Shown here: one piece after another, positions 14,306 through 27,324 of the stretch
Layout: every line of letters begins with the position of its first letter
Position numbering within the stretch: position 1 is the first letter of the stretch
DNA from: Petrolisthes cinctipes
Taxonomy: Eukaryota; Arthropoda; Malacostraca; Decapoda; Porcellanidae
DNA: 64,000 nt
NCBI GenBank assembly: GCA_033782935.1
Contig: JAWQEG010000360.1
Coordinates: 992,001-1,056,000, forward strand
Direction: 5' to 3'
Notes under the pieces: generated by a model
Databases searched by the model: none
Told to the model about the DNA's origin: nothing
The model's input: the letters and a program-made list of their open reading frames with translations, nothing else
Translations under genes and position numbers: made by a program

Positions 14306-16483
14306 CTTCTGGGACCCCTAAATATCGAATTTTCGGGTGTTTTGGGACTGAATTTGAGATATCGACTTTTTGGCACCTAAAAGATCGATTTTTAGCATGT
14401 TTTTAGCCTATATTTTGAAAATATTCTAGCACTGAGTAGGCATGTACAGATTGCTTCTGGGACCCCAAAATATTGAATTTTCGGGTGTTTTGAGCCTGAA
14501 TTTGAGATATAAACGGGTACAGAAGATACATGCACATATTGACTTTGGGCACCAAAAATATCGATTTTCAGCATGTTTTGGGCCAAAATTTTGAAAATAC
14601 TCTAACACGGAGTAGGCATGTACAGATCGCTTCTGGGACCCCAAAATATCGAATTTTCGGGTGTTTAGGGCCAGAATTTGAGATATAAACGGGTACAGAA
14701 GATGCATGCACATATCGACTTTTGGGCACCTAAAAGATCGATTTTCAGTATGTTTTTGGCCTGTATTTTGAAATACTCTAACACGGAGTAAGCATGTACA
14801 GATACCTTCTGGGACCTCTAAATATCGAATTTTCGGGTGTTTTGGGACTGAATTTGAGATATCGATTTTTTGGCACCTAAAATGTCGATTTTTAGCATGT
14901 TTTTAGCCTATATTTTGAAAATATTCCAGCACTGTGTAGGCATGTACAGATTGCTTCTGGGATCCCAAAATATTGAATTTTCTGGTGTTTTGAGCCTGAA
15001 TTTGAGATATAAACGGGTACAGAAGATACATGCACATATTGACTTTGGGCATCTAAAATATCGATTTTCAGCATGTTTTGGGCCTGTATTTTGAAAATAC
15101 TCTAACACTGAGTAGGCATGTACAGATTGCTTCTGGGACCCCTAAATATCGAATTTTCGGGTGTTTTGAGCCTGGATTTGAGATATAAACGGGTACTGAA
15201 GATGCATGCACATATCGACTTTTGGGCACCTAAAAGATCGATTTTCAGTATGTTTTGAGCATGTATTTTGAAAATACTCTAACACGGAGTAGGCATGTAC
15301 AGATCGCTTCTGGGACCCCTAAATATCGAATTTTCGGGTGTTTTGGGACTGAATTTGAGATATCGACTTTTTGGCACCTAAAAGATCGATTTTTAGCATG
15401 TTTTTAGCCTATATTTTGAAAATTTTCTAGCACTGTGTAGGCATGTACAGATTGCTTCTGGGACCCCAAAATATTGAATTTTCGGGTGTTTTGAGCCTGA
15501 ATTTGAGATATAAACGGGTACAGAAGATACATGCACATATTGACTTTGGGCATCTAAAATATCGACTTTCAGCATGTTTTGGGCCTGTATTTTGAAAATA
15601 CTCTAACACTAAGTAGGCATGTACAGATTGCTTCTGGGACCCCAAAATATTGAATTTTCGGGTGTTTTGAGCCTGAATTTGATATATAAACGGGTACAGA
15701 AGATACATGCACATATTGACTTTGGGCACCAATAATATCGATTTTCAGCATGTTTTGGGCCTGTATTTTGAAAATACTCTAACACTGAGTAGGCATGTAC
15801 AGATTGCTTCTGGGACCCCAAAATATTGAATTATCGGGTATTTTGAGCCTGAATTTGAGATATAAACGGGTACAGAAGATACATGCACATATTGACTTTG
15901 GGCATCTAAAATATCGATTTTCAGCATGTTTTGGGCCTGTATTTTGAAAATACTCTAACACTGAGTAGGCATGTACAGATTGCTTCTGGGACCCCAAAAT
16001 ATTGAATTTTCGGGTGTTTTGAGCCTGAATTTGAGATATAAACGGGTACTGAAGATGCATGCACATATCGACTTTTGTGCACCTAAAAGATCGATTTTCA
16101 GTATGTTTTGAGCATGTATTTTGAAAAAACTCTAACACGGAGTAGGCATGTACAGATCGCTTCTGGGACCCCTAAATATCGAATTTTCGGGTGTTTTGGG
16201 ACTGAATTTGAGATATCGACTTTTTGGCACCTAAAAGATCGATTTTTAGCATGTTTTTAGCCTATATTTTGAAAATATTCTAGCACTGAGTAGGCATATA
16301 CAGATTGCTTCTGGGACCCCAAAATATTGAATTTTCGGGTGTTTTGAGCCTGAATTTGAGATATAAACGGGTACAGAAGATACATGCACATATTGACTTT
16401 GGGCACCAAAAATATCGATTTTCAGCATGTTTTGGGCCTGAATTTTGAAAATACTCTAACACGGAGTAGGCATGTACAGATCG
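14306..16483. repeat. ~2-kb higher-order repeat, copy 1 (2,178 bp, 13 monomers)
   Basis: Short monomers start at 14306, 14806, 15307 and 16160. The spacings are 500, 501, 853 and 324. The 853-bp interval (15307-16159) is a pentamer M1-M2-M2-M2-M3b, where the later copies have a 678-bp tetramer; this accounts for the extra ~174 bp. The closing 324-bp dimer carries the GCATATACAG variant at 16294. Confidence 0.8.
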
Positions 16484-18487
16484 CTTCTGGGACCCCTAAA
16501 TATAGAATTTTCGGGTGTTTTGGGACTGAATTTGAGATATCGAATTTTTGGCACCTAAAAGATCGATTTTTAGCATGTTTTTAGCCTATATTTTGAAAAT
16601 ATTCTAGCACTGAGTAGGCATTTACAGATTGCTTCTGGGACCCCAAAATATTGAATTTTCGGGTGTTTTGAGCCTGAATTTGAGATATAAACGGGTACAG
16701 AAGATACATGCACATACTGACTTTGGGCACCAAAAATATCGATTTTCAGCATGTTTTGGGCCTGTATTTTGAAAATACTCTAACACGGAGTAGGCATGTA
16801 CAGATCGCTTCTGGGACCCCAAAATATCGAATTTTCGGGTGTTTAGGGCCAGAATTTGAGATATAAACGGGTACAGAAGATGCATGCACATATCGACTTT
16901 TGGGCACCTAAAAGATCGATTTTCAGTATGTTTTTGGCCTGTATTTTGAAAATACTCTAACACAGAGTAACCATGTACAGATACCTTCTGGGACCTCTAA
17001 ATATCGAATTTTCGGGTGTTTTGGGACTGAATTTGAGATATCGATTTTTTAGCACCTAAAATGTCGATTTTTAGCATGTTTTTAGCCTATATTTTGAAAA
17101 TATTCTAGCACTGTGTAGGCATGTACAGATTGCTTCTGGGACCCCAAAATATTGAATTTTCGGGTGTTTTGAGCCTGAATTTGAGATATAAACGGGTACA
17201 GAAGATACATGCACATATTGACTTTGGGCATCTAAAATATCGATTTTCAGCATGTTTTGGGCCTGTATTTTGAAAATACTCTAACACTGAGTAGGCATGT
17301 ACAGATTGCTTCTGGGACCCCTAAATATCGAATTTTCGGGTGTTTTGAGCCTGAATTTGAGATATAAACGGGTACTGAAGATGCATGCACATATCGACTT
17401 TTGGGCACCTAAAAGATCGATTTTCAGTATGTTTTGAGCATGTATTTTGAAAATACTCTAACACGGAGTAGGCATGTACAGATCGCTTCTGCGACCCCTA
17501 AATATCGAATTTTCGGGTGTTTTGGGACTGAATTTGAGATATCGACTTTTTGGTACCTAAAAGATCGATTTTTAGCATGTTTTTAGCCTATATTTTGAAA
17601 ATATTCTAGCACTGTGTAGGCATGTACAGATTGCTTCTGGGACCCCAAAATATTGAATTTTCGGGTGTTTTGAGCCTGAATTAGAGATATAAACGGGTAC
17701 AGAAGATACATGCACATATTGACTTTGGGCATCTAAAATATCGACTTTCAGCATGTTTTGGGCCTGTATTTTGAAAATACTCTAACACTGAGTAGGCATG
17801 TACAGATTGCTTCTGGGACCCCAAAATATTGAATTTTCGGGTGTTTTGAGCCTGAATTTGAGATATAAACGGGTACTGAAGATGCATGCACATATCGACT
17901 TTTGTGCACATAAAAGATCGATTTTCAGTATGTTTTGAGCATGTATTTTGAAAATACTCTAACACGAAGTAGGCATGTACAGATCGCTTCTGGGACCCCA
18001 AAATATCGAATTTTCGGGTGTTTAGGTCCAGAATTTGAGATATAAACGGGTACAGAAGATGCATGCACATATCGACTTTTGGGCACCTAAAAGATCGATT
18101 TTCAGTATGTTTCTGGCCTGTATTTTGAAAATACTCTATCACGGAGTAGGCATGTACAGATACCTTCTGGGACCTCTTAATATCGAATTTTCGGGTGTTT
18201 TGGGACTGAATTTGAGATATCGATTTTTTGGCACCTAAAATGTCGATTTTTAGCATGTTTTTAGCCTATATTTTGAAAATATTCTAGCACTGTGTAGGCA
18301 TGTACAGATTGCTTCTGGGACCCCAAAATATTGAATTTTCGGGTGTTTTGAGCCTGAATTTGAGATATAAACGGGTACAGAAGATACATGCACATATTGA
18401 CTTTGGGCATCTAAAATATCGATTTTCAGCATGTTTTGGGCCTGTATTTTGAAAATACTCTAACACGGAGTAGGCATGTACAGATCG
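16484..18487. repeat. ~2-kb higher-order repeat, copy 2 (2,004 bp, 12 monomers)
   Basis: Short monomers start at 16484, 16985, 17486 and 18164. The spacings are 501, 501, 678 and 324. Private variants shared with the next copies include GGCATTTACAG (16619, 18623), TTTTTTAGCACC (17045, 19049), CTTCTGCGACCCC (17486, 19490, 21495), GGTACCTAAAAG near 17550 and GTGCACATAAAAG near 17905. These make copies 2-4 clearly closer to each other than to the rest of the window. Confidence 0.85.
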
Positions 18488-20492
18488 CTTCTGGGACCCC
18501 TAAATATCGAATTTTCGGGTGTTTTGGGACTGAATTTGAGATATCGACTTTTTGGCACCTAAAAGATCGATTTTTAGCATGTTTTTAGCCTATATTTTGA
18601 AAATATTCTAGCACTGAGTAGGCATTTACAGATTGCTTCTGGGACCCCAAAATATTGAATTTTCGGGTGTTTTGAGCCTGAATTTGAGATATAAACGGGT
18701 ACAGAAGATACATGCACATACTGACTTTGGGCACCAAAAATATCGATTTTCAGCATGTTTTGGGCCTGTATTTTGAAAATACTCTAACACGGAGTAGGCA
18801 TGTACAGATCGCTTCTGGGACCCCAAAATATCGAATTTTCGGGTGTTTAGGGCCAGAATTTGAGATATAAACGGGTACAGAAGATGCATGCACATATCGA
18901 CTTTTGGGCACCTAAAAGATCGATTTTCAGTATGTTTTTGGCCTGTATTTTGAAAATACTCTAACACGGAGTAAGCATGTACAGATACCTTCTGGGACCT
19001 CTAAATATCGAATTTTCGGGTGTTTTGGGACTGAATTTGAGATATCGATTTTTTAGCACCTAAAATGTCGATTTTTATCATGTTTTTAGCCTATATTTTG
19101 AAAATATTCTAGCACTGTGTAGGCATGTACAGATTGCTTCTGGGACCCCAAAATATTGAATTTTCGGGTGTTTTGAGCCTGAATTTGAGATATAAACGGG
19201 TACAGAAGATACATGCACATATTGACTTTGGGCATCTAAAATATCGATTTTCAGCATGTTTTGGGCCTGTATTTTGAAAATACTCTAACACTGAGTAGGC
19301 ATGTACAGATTGCTTCTGGGACCCCTAAATATCGAATTTTCGGGTGTTTTGAGCCTGAATTTGAGATATAAACGGGTACTGAAGATGCATGCACATATCG
19401 ACTTTTGGGCACCTAAAAGATCGATTTTCAGTATGTTTTGAGCATGTATTTTGAAAATACTCTAACACGGAGTAAGCATGTACAGATCGCTTCTGCGACC
19501 CCTAAATATCGAATTTTCGGGTGTTTTGGGACTGAATTTGAGATATCGACTTTTTGGTACCTAAAAGATCGATTTTTAGCATGTTTTTAGCCTATATTTT
19601 GAAAATATTCTAGCACTGTGTAGGCATGTACAGATTGCTTCTGGGACCCCAAAATATTGAATTTTCGGGTGTTTTGAGCCTGAATTAGAGATATAAACGG
19701 GTACAGAAGATACATGCACATATTGACTTTGGGCATCTAAAATATCGACTTTCATCATGTTTTGGGCCTGTATTTTGAAAATACTCTAACACTGAGTAGG
19801 CATGTACAGATTGCTTCTGGGACCCCAAAATATTGAATTTTTGGGTGTTTTGAGCCTGAATTTGAGATATAAACGGGTACTGAAGATGCATGCACATATC
19901 GACTTTTGTGCACATAAAAGATCGATTTTCAGTATGTTTTGAGCATGTATTTTGAAAATACTCTAACACGAAGTAGGCATGTACAGATCGCTTCTGGGAC
20001 CCCAAAATATCGAATTTTCGGGTGTTTAGGTCCAGAATTTGAGATATAAACGGGTACAGAAGATGCATGCACATATCGACTTTTGGGCACCTAAAAGATC
20101 GATTTTCAGTATGTTTTTGGCCTGTATTTTGAAAATACTCTATCACGGAGTAGGCATGTACAGATACCTTCTGGGACCTCTTAATATCGAATTTTCGGGT
20201 GTTTTGGGACTGAATTTGAGATATCGATTTTTTGGCACCTAAAATGTCGATTTTTAGCATGTTTTTAGCCTATATTTTGAAAATACTCTAACACTGACTA
20301 GGCATGTACAGATTGCTTCTGGGATCCCAAAATATTGAATTTTCGGGTGTATTGAGCCTGAATTTGAGATATAAACGGGTACTGAAGATGCATGTACATA
20401 TCGACTTTCGTGCACCTAAAAGATCGATTTTCAGTATGTTTTGAGCATGTATTTTGAAAAAACTCTAACACGGAGTAGGCATGTACAGATCG
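18488..20492. repeat. ~2-kb higher-order repeat, copy 3 (2,005 bp)
   Basis: Short monomers start at 18488, 18989, 19490 and 20168. The spacings are 501, 501, 678 and 325. It is nearly identical to copy 2 at a 2,004-bp offset up to about 20275. There the monomer tail switches from the M1 form (TATTCTAGCAC) to the M2 form (TACTCTAACACTGAC), and the following monomer is M3b-like rather than M2. An in-register exchange therefore replaced the M2 of the closing dimer. Confidence 0.83.
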
Positions 20493-22850
20493 CTTCTGGG
20501 ACCCCTAAATATCGAATTTTCGGGTGTTTTGGGACTGAATTTGAGATATCGACTTTTTGGCACCTAAAAGATCGATTTTTAGCATGTTTTTAGCCTATAT
20601 TTTGAAAATATTCTAGCACTGAGTAGGCATGTACAGATTGCTTCTGGGACCCCAAAATATTGAATTTTCGGGTGTTTTGAGCCTGAATTTGAGATATAAA
20701 CGGGTACAGAAGATACATGCACATATTGACTTTGGGCACCAAAAATATCGATTTTCAGCATGTTTTGGGCCTGAATTTTGAAAATACTCTAACACGGAGT
20801 AGGCATGTACAGATCGCTTCTGGGACCCCAAAATATCGAATTTTCGGGTGTTTAGGGCCAGAATTTGAGATATAAACGGGTACAGAAGATGCATGCACAT
20901 ATCGACTTTTAGGCACCTAAAAGATCGATTTTCAGTATGTTTTTGGCCTGTATTTTGAAAATACTCTAACACGGAGTAAGCATGTACAGATACCTTCTGG
21001 GACCTCTAAATATCGAATTTTCGGGTGTTTTGGGACTGAATTTGAGATATCGATTTTTTGGCACCTAAAATGTCGATTTTTAGCATGTTTTTAGCCTATA
21101 TTTTGAAAATATTCTAGCACTGTGTAGGCATGTACAGATTGCTTCTGGGACCCCAAAATATTGAATTTTCGGGTGTTTTGAGCCTGAATTTGAGATATAA
21201 ACGGGTACAGAAGATACATGCACATATTGACTTTGGGCATCTAAAATATCGATTTTCAGCATGTTTTGGGCCTGTATTTTGAAAATACTCTAACACTGAG
21301 TAGGCATGTACAGATTGCTTCTGGGACCCCTAAATATCGAATTTTCGGGTGTTTTGAGCCTGAATTTGAGATATAAACGGGTACTGAAGATGCATGCACA
21401 TATCGACTTTTGGGCACCTAAAAGATCGATTTTCAGTATGTTTTGAGCATGTATTTTGAAAATACTCTAACACGGAGTAGGCATGTACAGATCGCTTCTG
21501 CGACCCCTAAATATCGAATTTTCGGGTGTTTTGGGACTGAATTTGAGATATCGACTTTTTGGTACCTAAAAGATCGATTTTTAGCATGTTTTTAGCCTAT
21601 ATTTTGAAAATATTCTAGCACTGTGTAGGCATGTACAGATTGCTTCTGGGACCCCAAAATATTGAATTTTCGGGTGTTTTGAGCCTGAATTAGAGATATA
21701 AACGGGTACAGAAGATACATGCACATATTGACTTTGGGCATCTAAAATATCGACTTTCAGCATGTTTTGGGCCTGTATTATGAAAATACTCTAACACTGA
21801 GTAGGCATGTACAGATTGCTTTTGGGACCCCAAAATATTGAATTTTCGGGTGTTTTGAGCCTGAATTTGAGATATAAACGGGTACTGAAGATGCATGCAC
21901 ATATCGACTTTTGTGCACATAAAAGATCGATTTTCAGTATGTTTTGAGCATGTATTTTGAAAATACTCTAACACGAAGTAGGCATGTACAGATAGCTTCT
22001 GGGACTCCAAAATATCGAATTTTCGGGTGTTTAGGTCCAGAATTTGAGATATAAACGGGTACAGAAGATGCATGCACATATCGACTTTTGGGCACCTAAA
22101 AGATCGATTTTCAGTATGTTTTTGGCCTGTATTTTGAAAATACTCTATCACGGAGTAGGCATGTACAGATACCTTCTGGGACCTCTTAATATCGAATTTT
22201 CGGGTGTTTTGGGACTGAATTTGAGATATCGATTTTTTGGCACCTAAAATGTCGATTTTTAGCATGTTTTTAGCCTATATTTTGAAAATATTCTAGCACT
22301 GTGTAGGCATGTACAGATTGCTTCTGGGACCCCAAAATATTGAATTTTCGGGTGTTTTGAGCCTGAATTTGAGATATAAACGTGTACAGAAGATACATGC
22401 ACATATTGACTTTGGGCATCTAAAATATCGACTTTCAGAATGTTTTGGGCCTGTATTTTGAAAATACTCTAACACTGAGTAGGCATGTACAGATTGCTTC
22501 TGGGACCCCAAAATATTGAATTTTCGGGTGTTTTGAGCCTGAATTTGAGATATAAACGGGTAATGAAGATGCATGCACATATCGACTTTTGTGCACATAA
22601 AAGATCGATTTTCAGTATGTTTTGAGCATGTATTTTGAAAATACTCTAACACGAAGTAGGCATGTACTGATCGCATCTGGGACCCCAAAATATCGAATTT
22701 TCGGGTGTTTAGGTCCAGAATTTGAGATATAAACGGGTACAGAAGATGCATGCACATATCGACTTTTGGGCACCTAAAAGATCGATTTTCAGTATGTTTT
22801 TGTCCTGTATTTTGAAAATACTCTAACACGGAGTAGGCATGTACAGATAC
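20493..22850. repeat. ~2-kb higher-order repeat, copy 4 (right end extended)
   Basis: Short monomers start at 20493, 20994, 21495 and 22173. The spacings are 501, 501, 678 and 678. The first ~1,680 bp match copies 2 and 3. The closing dimer is replaced by a second tetramer (22173-22850) that resembles the one before it at a 678-bp offset, for example in GTGCACATAAAAG and TTTAGGTCCAG. A third near-678-bp tetramer follows at 22851-23529. Confidence 0.8.
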
Positions 22851-25800
22851 CTTCTGGGACCTCTTAATATCGAATTTTCGGGTGTTTTGGGACTGAATTT
22901 GAGATATCGATTTTTTGGCACCAAAAAATGTCGATTTTTAGCATGTTTTTAGCCTAAATTTTGAAAATATTCTAGCACTGTGTAGGCATGTACAGATTGC
23001 TTCTGGGACCCCAAAATATTGAATTTTCGGGTGTTTTGAGCCTGAATTTGATATATAAACGGGTACAGAAGATACATGCACATATTGACTTTGGGCATCT
23101 AAAATATCGATTTTCAGCATGTTTTGGGCCTGTATTTTGAAAATACTCTAACACTGAGTAGGCATGTACAGATTGCTTCTGGGACCCCAAAATATTGAAT
23201 TTTCGGGTGTTTTGAGCCTGAATTTGAGATATAAACGGGTACTGAAGATGCATACACATATCGACTTTTGTGCACCTAAAAGATTGATTTTCAGTATGTT
23301 TTGAGCATGTATTTTGAAAATACTCTAACACTTAGTAGGCATGTACAGATCGCTTCTGGGACCCCAAAATATCGAATTGTTGGATGTTTAGGGCCAGAAT
23401 TTGAGATATAAACGGGTACAGAAGATGCATGCACATATCGACTTTTTGGCACCTAAAAGATCGATTTTCAGTATGTTTTTGGCCTGTATTTTGAAAATAC
23501 TCTAACACGGAGTAGGCATGTACAGATACCTTCTGGGACCTCTAAATATCGAATTTTCGGGTGTTTTGGGACTGAATTTGAGATATCGATTTTTTGGCAC
23601 CTAAAATGTCGATTTTTAGCATGTTTTTAGCCTCTATTTTGAAAATATTCTAGCACTGTGTAGGCATGTACAGATTGCTTCTGGGACCCCAAAATATTGA
23701 ATTATCGGGTATTTTGAGCCTGAATTTGAGATATAAACGGGTACAGAAGATACATGCACATATTGACTTTGGGCATCTAAAATATCGATTTTCAGCATGT
23801 TTTGGGCCTGTATTTTGAAAATACTCTAACACTGAGTAGGCATGTACAGATTGCTTCTGGGACCCCAAAATATTGAATTTTCGGGTGTTTTGAGCCTGAA
23901 TTTGAGATATAAACGGGTACTGAAGATGCATGCACATATCGACTTTTGTGCACCTAAAAGATCGATTTTCAGTATGTTTTGAGCATGTATTTTGAAAAAA
24001 CTCTAACACGGAGTAGGCATGTACAGATCGCTTCTGGGACCCCTAAATATCGAATTTTCGGGTGTTTTGGGACTGAATTTGAGATATCGACTTTTTGGCA
24101 CCTAAAAGATCGATTTTTAGCATGTTTTTAGCCTATATTTTGAAAATATTCTAGCACTGTACAGATTGCTTCTGGGACCCCAAAATATTGAATTTTCGGG
24201 TGTTTTGAGCCAGAATTTGAGATATAAACGGGTAAAGAAGATACATGCACATATTGACTTTGGGCATCAAAAATATCGATTTTCAGCATGTTTTGGGCTT
24301 GAATTTTGAAAACACTGTAACACTGAGTAGGCATGTACAGATTGCTTCTGGGACCCCAAAATATTGAATTTTCGGGTGTTTTGAGCCTGAATTTGATATA
24401 TAAACGGGTACAGAAGATACATGCACATATTGACTTTGGGCATCTAAAATATCGATTTTCAGCATGTTTTGGGCCTGTATTTTGAAAATACTCTAACACT
24501 GAGTAGGCATGTACAGATTGCTTCTGGGACCCCAAAATATTGAATTTTCGGGTGTTTTGAGCCTGAATTTTAGATATAAACGGGTACTGAAGATGCATAC
24601 ACATATCGACTTTTGTGCACCTAAAAGATCGATTTTCAGTATGTTTTGAGCATGTATTTTGAAAAAACTATAACACGGAGTAGGCATGTACAGATCGCTT
24701 CTGGGACCCCTAAATATCGAATTTTAGGGTGTTTTGGGACTGAATTTGAGATATCGACTTTTTGGCACCTAAAAGATCGATTTTCAGTATGTTTTGAGCA
24801 TGTATTTTGAAAAAACTCTAACACGGAGTAGGCATGTACAGATCGCTTCTGGGACCCCTAAATATCGAATTTTCGGGTGTTTTGGGACTGAATTTGAGAT
24901 ATCGACTTTTTGGCACCTAAAAGATCGATTTTTAGCATGTTTTTAGCCTATATTTTGAAAATATTCTTGCACTGTACAGATTGCTTCTGGGACCCCAAAA
25001 TATTGAATTTTCGGGTGTTTTGAGCCTGAATTTGAGATATAAACGGGTACAGAAGATACATGCACATATTGACTTTGGGCACCAAAAATATCGATTTTCA
25101 GCATGTTTTGGGCCTGTATTTTGAAAATACTCTAACACTGAGTAGGCATGTACAGATTGCTTCTGGGACCCCAAAATATTGAATTTTCGGGTGTTTTGAG
25201 CCTGAATTTGAGATATAAACGGGTACAGAAGATGCATGCACATATCGACTTTTGGGCACCTAAAAGATCGATTTTCAGTATGTTTTTGGCCTGTATTTTG
25301 AAAATACTCTAACACGGAGTAGGCATGTACAGATACCTTCTGGGACCTCTGAATATCGAATTTTCGGGTGTTATGGGACTGAATTTGAGATATCGATTTT
25401 TTGGCACCTATAATATCGAATTTTAGCATGTTTTTAGCCTATATTTTGAAAATATTCTAGCACTGTGTAGGCATGTACAGATTGCTTCTGGGACCCCAAA
25501 ATATTGAATTTTCGGGTGTTTTGAGCCAGAATTTGAGATATAAACGGGTACAGAAGATACATGCACATATTGACTTTGGGCATCTAAAATATCGATTTTC
25601 AGCATGTTTTGGGCTTGAATTTTGAAAATACTCTAACACTGAGTAGTCATGTACAGATTGCTTCTGGGACCCCAAAATATTGAATTTTCGGGTGTTTTGA
25701 GCCTGAATTTGAGATATAAACGGGTACTGAAGATGCATGCACATATCGACTTTTGTGCACCTAAAAGATCGATTTTCAGTATGTTTTTGGCCTGTATTTT

Positions 25801-27324
25801 GAAAATACTCTAACACGGAGTAGGCATGTACAGATCGCTTCTGGGACCCCTAAATATCGAATTTTCGGGTGTTTTGGGACTGAATTTGAGATATTGACTA
25901 TTTGGCACCTAAAAGATCGATTTTTAGCATGTTTTTAGCCTATATTTTGAAAATATTCTAGCACTGTACAGATTGCTTCTGGGACCCCAAAATATTGAAT
26001 TTTCGGGTGTTTTGAGCCTGAATTTGAGATATAAAAGGGTACAGATGATACATATTGACTTTGGGCACCAAAAATATCGATTTTCAGCATGTTTTGGGCC
26101 TGAATTTTGAAAATACTTTAACACGGAGTAGGCATGTACAGATCGCTTCTGGGACCCCAAAATATAGAATTTTCGGGTGTTTAGGGCCAGAATTTGAGAT
26201 ATAAACGGGTACAGAAGATGCATGCACATATCGACTTTTGGTCACCTAAAAGATCGATTTTCAGTATGTTTTTGGCCTGTATTTTGAAAATACTCTAACA
26301 CGGAGTAGGCATGTACAGATACCTTCTGGGACCTCTAAATATCGAATTTTCGGGTGTTATGGGACTGAATTTGAGATATCGATTTTTTGGCACCTATAAT
26401 ATCGATTTTTAGCATGTTTTTAGCCTATATTTTGAAAATATTCTAGCACTGTGTAGGCATGTACAGATTGCTTCTGGGACCCCAAAATATTGAATTTGCG
26501 GGTGTTTTGATCCAGAATTTGAGATATAAACGGGTACAGAAGATACATGCACATATTGACTTTGGGCATCTAAAATATCGATTTTCAGCATGTTTTGGGC
26601 CAGTTTTTTAAAAATACTCCAACACTGAGTAGGCATGTACAGATTGCTTCTGGGACCCCAAAATATTGAATTTTCGGGTGTTTTGAGCCTGAATTTGAGA
26701 TATAAACGGGTACTGAAGATGCATGCACATATCGACTTTTGTGCACCTAAAAGATCGATTTTCAGTATGATTTGAGCATGTATTTTGAAAACACTCTAAC
26801 ACGGAGTAGGCAGGTACAGATCGCTTCTGGGACCCCTACATATCGAATTTTCGGGTGTTTTGGGACTGAATTTGAGATATCGACTTTTTGGCACCTAAAA
26901 GATCGATTTTTAGCATGTTTTTAGCCTATATTTTGAAAATATTCTAGCACTGAGTAGGCATGTACAGATTGCTTCTGGGACCCCAAAATATTGAATTTTC
27001 GGGTGTTTTGAGCCTGAATTTGAGATATAAACGGGTACAGAAGATACATGCACATATTGACTTTGGGCACCAAAAATATCGATTTTCAGCATGTTTTGGG
27101 CCTGAATTTTGAAAATACTCTAACACGGAGTAGGCATGTACAGATCGCTTCTGGGACCCCAAAATATCGAATTTTCGGGTGTTTAGGGCCAGAATTTGAG
27201 ATATAAACGGATACAGAAGATGCATGCACATATCGACTTTTGGGCACCTAAAAGATCGATTTTCAGTATGTTTTTAGCCTGTATTTTGAAAATACTCTAA
27301 CACGGAGTAGGCATGTACAGATAC
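22851..27324. repeat. Irregular block with variable monomer order
   Basis: Short monomers start at 22851, 23530, 24031, 24698, 24846, 25337, 25838, 26323 and 26824. The spacings are 679, 501, 667, 148, 491, 501, 485 and 501, then 501. It contains the only case of two short monomers in direct succession (24698 and 24846). It also holds an M2 shortened by 6 bp near 26050, where GATACATATTGAC replaces the GATACATGCACATATTGAC form. Confidence 0.75.
24698..24845. repeat. Chimeric short monomer (M1b head, M3b tail)
   Basis: This 148-bp unit begins as M1b (GGGACCCCTAAATATCG, GATATCGACTTTTTGGCACC) but ends as M3b (TTTTCAGTATGTTTTGAGC and AAAACTCTAACACGGAG) instead of the M1 tail TTCTAGCACTG. The next monomer is M1b again. 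The switch lies within the CCTAAAAGATCGATTTT segment shared by both types, as expected for homologous exchange between non-equivalent monomers. Confidence 0.8.
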
